Source: a virus. From it: a stretch of 29,318 bases of DNA. Below the pieces are notes generated by a model. The model was not told where the DNA came from, made no database searches, and saw nothing but the letters and a program-made list of their open reading frames with translations. This document shows positions 27,695 through 29,318 of this stretch, one piece after another. The DNA lies in IMG/VR virus record IMGVR_UViG_3300044858_001358, positions 1 through 29,318 of that record. One strand, written 5' to 3'. Position 1 is the first letter of the stretch; the number at the start of each line of letters is the position of its first letter. Both the position numbers and the translations under genes were made by a program.

Positions 27695-28588
27695 TTAACC
27701 TAATTCAGGGATCAAATTTTCAACCTCGTCAATACTAATTTTATGGCAACCAACCGATAAAAAGCCGTCTTTAAAGCCGTTATAAGTAAAGTCGCCAACG
27801 TGTTGACCAATTTGCAAAGTGTTATCTTTTAGACGTTGATAAGCCAATAAAAAAACATTTTTAGACATTTTAACGCCTCCGCTTGTTTCTACTTTGTCCG
27901 TTTCTTTGTTATATCTTAAAAAATACTGACCTAAGTTATAAATTGACGAAACTTTAAACGCCCTAAATTCTAAAATGTCGTCTTTTGCCTTTTCTAGTCG
28001 CTTTTGCTCGGCTTTTCTTTGGTTCTCGTCTTTTCTTATTTGCCATGTTTTGAACTCCTCCGAGTTTTGGTATTCAAATATCCAATTGGTTAGCTCGTTG
28101 TATCTATTTTGTAGGGTTTTATACTCCCATAAAAACGCACTTAAATCAAAAAAAGATACATACTTTTCAAAAATGTCAATTGCAATTTTTGCCTGTTCTA
28201 TGTATCCGTTTTTTAATTTAGTGGCTTTTATTGCCTTTTGTTGAGCCTCTTTTGCATATTCTAAATAGCTTTTTAAATTTTCTAGATGTGCTGTCGTTGA
28301 CGTTTCGATATCATTAAAAAAACTTTGTACCTTGAAAAATTCAACGTTTGCGGGTATTGATCGCCAAACAAGTGTTTGCTGTTTACTTGTTGAGTTTGAA
28401 TAGTGCCTATCATTAAAAAATACGCACTTTTTGCCGTCTTTGTTTGTTACGTGTTGAGCTAGTTTAAAATGATAGCCATACGAATAAATACTATCGTACT
28501 CAAAAAACATATTTGAGCCTTTACCATGTGTTTGAGTTTGATTTGCCCAAACGTGTGTCAATTCGCTGTTGTTAAATTTTGTTCTCAT
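27695..28588 (-). CDS. Large early phage protein, unknown function
   Basis: This is a 297-residue protein. The N-terminus (NSELTHVWANQTQTHGKGSN, then MFFEYDSIYSYGYHFKLAQH) has the 'HvWa.Q.q..g....ff....iySYg.hf.ia' pattern of a widespread phage protein domain of unknown function (of the DUF8033 kind, as far as I recall). A long charged coiled-coil-rich middle follows (EEFKTWQIRKDENQRKAEQK), then a beta-rich C-terminus (YNGFKDGFLSVGCHKIS). It is the largest early gene upstream of the origin candidate. Confidence 0.7.
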   Translation of the reverse strand: MRTKFNNSELTHVWANQTQTHGKGSNMFFEYDSIYSYGYHFKLAQHVTNKDGKKCVFFNDRHYSNSTSKQQTLVWRSIPANVEFFKVQSFFNDIETSTTAHLENLKSYLEYAKEAQQKAIKATKLKNGYIEQAKIAIDIFEKYVSFFDLSAFLWEYKTLQNRYNELTNWIFEYQNSEEFKTWQIRKDENQRKAEQKRLEKAKDDILEFRAFKVSSIYNLGQYFLRYNKETDKVETSGGVKMSKNVFLLAYQRLKDNTLQIGQHVGDFTYNGFKDGFLSVGCHKISIDEVENLIPELG

Positions 28589-28613
28589 TGTGTTTTGTTT
28601 GTAGTGTTATAGA

Positions 28614-28721
28614 TTATTTTTTATAATTGGTTAACTCTTGCCAAATAGTTAAAGCAAGGGTATAAACTAAGATACCGCCAATAAATAAGGCGATAAATTC
28701 AAATAGGCTAATTGTTTGCAT
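28614..28721 (-). CDS. 35-residue membrane peptide
   Basis: Found by eye: ATG 28721-28719, TAA 28616-28614. The peptide (MQTISLFEFIALFIGGILVY, then TLALTIWQEL) is one long hydrophobic helix with a polar basic end (TNYKK). It overlaps the next small gene by 14 bp. It starts with the same ATGCAAACA as the genes at 28824 and 29088. Function is unknown. Confidence 0.55.
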   Translation of the reverse strand: MQTISLFEFIALFIGGILVYTLALTIWQELTNYKK

Positions 28722-28824
28722 TGTTATCGATTAAAAGGTGAATTAAAAGTTTACCAACGTTTGCCATGAATAAGCTAAATAAAACTAATTCAGCTATTAA
28801 AAGCATGTTTGAAAGTGTTTGCAT
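28708..28824 (-). CDS. 38-residue membrane peptide
   Basis: Found by eye: ATG 28824-28822, TAG 28710-28708. The peptide begins MQTLSNMLLIAELVLFSLFM and continues ANVGKLLIHLLID, a hydrophobic helix plus an amphipathic one. It lies 18 bp downstream of the gene at 28843 and overlaps the following peptide gene by 14 bp. The pair could act together in the membrane. Confidence 0.5.
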   Translation of the reverse strand: MQTLSNMLLIAELVLFSLFMANVGKLLIHLLIDNNANN

Positions 28825-28842
28825 TGTGTTTAGGTTTAAAGG

Positions 28843-29088
28843 TTAAATATCTTGTTCAATAGTGTTAGAATAATAAACGTCAAGAAAAAGACTTTTAATA
28901 CTTGTTTCTTGATAAGCATTAACGCCTGTTTGCTTTTCAATATTAATAGCCAAATCTAAAAGGTCTTTTAATATCATTGCTTTCGCTTTTGACTCACCTG
29001 TATTGGCTTTCCAATCTATAATATTGGACGCAATAGATTGTAGTAATTGAGTTACCTGATAATCATTTTTAAGTGTGATTGTTTGCAT
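28843..29088 (-). CDS. Small early protein, unknown
   Basis: This 81-residue protein is probably helical (YQVTQLLQSIASNIIDWKAN, then KAKAMILKDLLDLAINIEKQ) with an acidic C-terminus (NTIEQDI). It is the first gene after the promoter at 29145-29176, so likely one of the earliest expressed. No family is recognised. Confidence 0.65.
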   Translation of the reverse strand: MQTITLKNDYQVTQLLQSIASNIIDWKANTGESKAKAMILKDLLDLAINIEKQTGVNAYQETSIKSLFLDVYYSNTIEQDI

Positions 29089-29138
29089 AACTGATTGATT
29101 TTTAATTGTTTAAGTGTTTTTGTTATTGTTTTGTGTCT

Positions 29139-29176
29139 CATTGACAAAACGAATATAGTATTTATATCAATACAAA
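29139..29176 (-). promoter_or_regulatory. Probable early promoter, - strand
   Basis: On the - strand TTTG (29176-29173) and TCGTTTTG (29152-29145) are separated by 20 bp, matching the Bacteroidota -33/-7 layout with one mismatch at the -7 (C for A). The TTTGTCAATG just there (29148-29139) is shared exactly with the replication promoter near 24082-24091. It should drive the genes from 29088 leftward. Confidence 0.6.
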
Positions 29177-29227
29177 ATGCAAATAAATATAAATAATTGT
29201 AAAAATATTTAAAATAGTTTATTTGGT

Positions 29228-29283
29228 ATTAGTTGAATGGATATACAATTAGTAAGTATTATAGTATCCATTGTTCAATTAAT
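29228..29283. repeat. Long imperfect inverted repeat near the right edge
   Basis: ATTAGTTGAATGGATA (29228-29243) and TATCCATTGTTCAATTAAT (29265-29283) are inverted with one mismatch and a 3-nt bulge around a 21-nt spacer. The flanking DNA (29089-29318) is otherwise A/T-rich with no credible gene. It may be an operator or part of a divergent control region. Confidence 0.55.
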
Positions 29284-29318
29284 AATTTAATATTATATTA
29301 ATAATATAAGAGTATTAT

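Noticed and set aside
27975-28244. 89-codon + strand frame
   Set aside because: It is antisense to the coiled-coil region of the 297-residue protein; Phe/Ser/Cys-rich translation typical of reverse-strand Lys/Glu codons.
29235-29288. 17-codon + strand frame near the right edge
   Set aside because: Too short, lies within the inverted repeat and A/T-rich DNA, and has no supporting signals.

Overview
The window is a piece of a tailed-phage (siphovirus-type) genome that most likely infects a Bacteroidota host (Flavobacteriia/Cytophagia-like). Three things point there: the DNA is AT-rich, start codons follow A/T-rich leaders instead of Shine-Dalgarno sequences, and several intergenic sites match the Bacteroidota sigma-ABfr promoter (-33 TTTG-like, about 20 bp, -7 TAnnTTTG). 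No host genes, tRNAs, integrase, terminase or portal are visible. The left edge cuts into a gene just upstream of the major capsid gene.

Left and middle (3-18752, all + strand) hold the virion and lysis genes in classical order: C-terminus of an unidentified head gene, HK97-fold major capsid protein, gp6-like connector, head closure, HK97 gp10-like protein, tail terminator, major tail protein, tail-assembly chaperone with a programmed -1 frameshift, tape measure, tail-tip/hub protein, a chimeric tail-tube/decoration protein, a 1301-residue repetitive fibre, more fibre genes, then a cluster of small membrane and secreted proteins (spanin- and holin-like), an M15-family endolysin and a calcineurin-like phosphoesterase. 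Many neighbours are coupled through TAATG stop/start overlaps. A small + transcription unit (18815-19241) follows a strong terminator. Two terminators of opposite orientation (19285-19313 and 19408-19438) close the converging halves.

Right half (19465-29088, all - strand) holds early, replication and accessory genes: an Acb2/Tad1-like cyclic-nucleotide sponge (candidate anti-CBASS/anti-Thoeris protein), a VRR-NUC nuclease, small HTH proteins, DnaB helicase, a replication-initiator-like protein, a putative single-strand annealing protein, a stand-alone DnaA domain-IV-like protein and many small unknown proteins. Five of the genes listed here are very short proteins (34-38 codons on the - strand, 28 on the + strand).

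The most unusual non-coding signal lies between 24001 and 24105, just before the replication-initiator gene. An operator-like palindrome covers a -7 element. It is followed by an approximately 80-nt leader with two hairpins, each with a 6-bp stem and a 6-nt loop, whose loops are perfectly complementary (kissing-loop candidate). The second hairpin caps a rho-independent terminator 11 nt upstream of the start codon. A second non-coding region (27060-27399) has helically phased T5G tracts and AAGGC iterons and is a replication-origin candidate. All functional calls come from reading the sequence; no database search was run.
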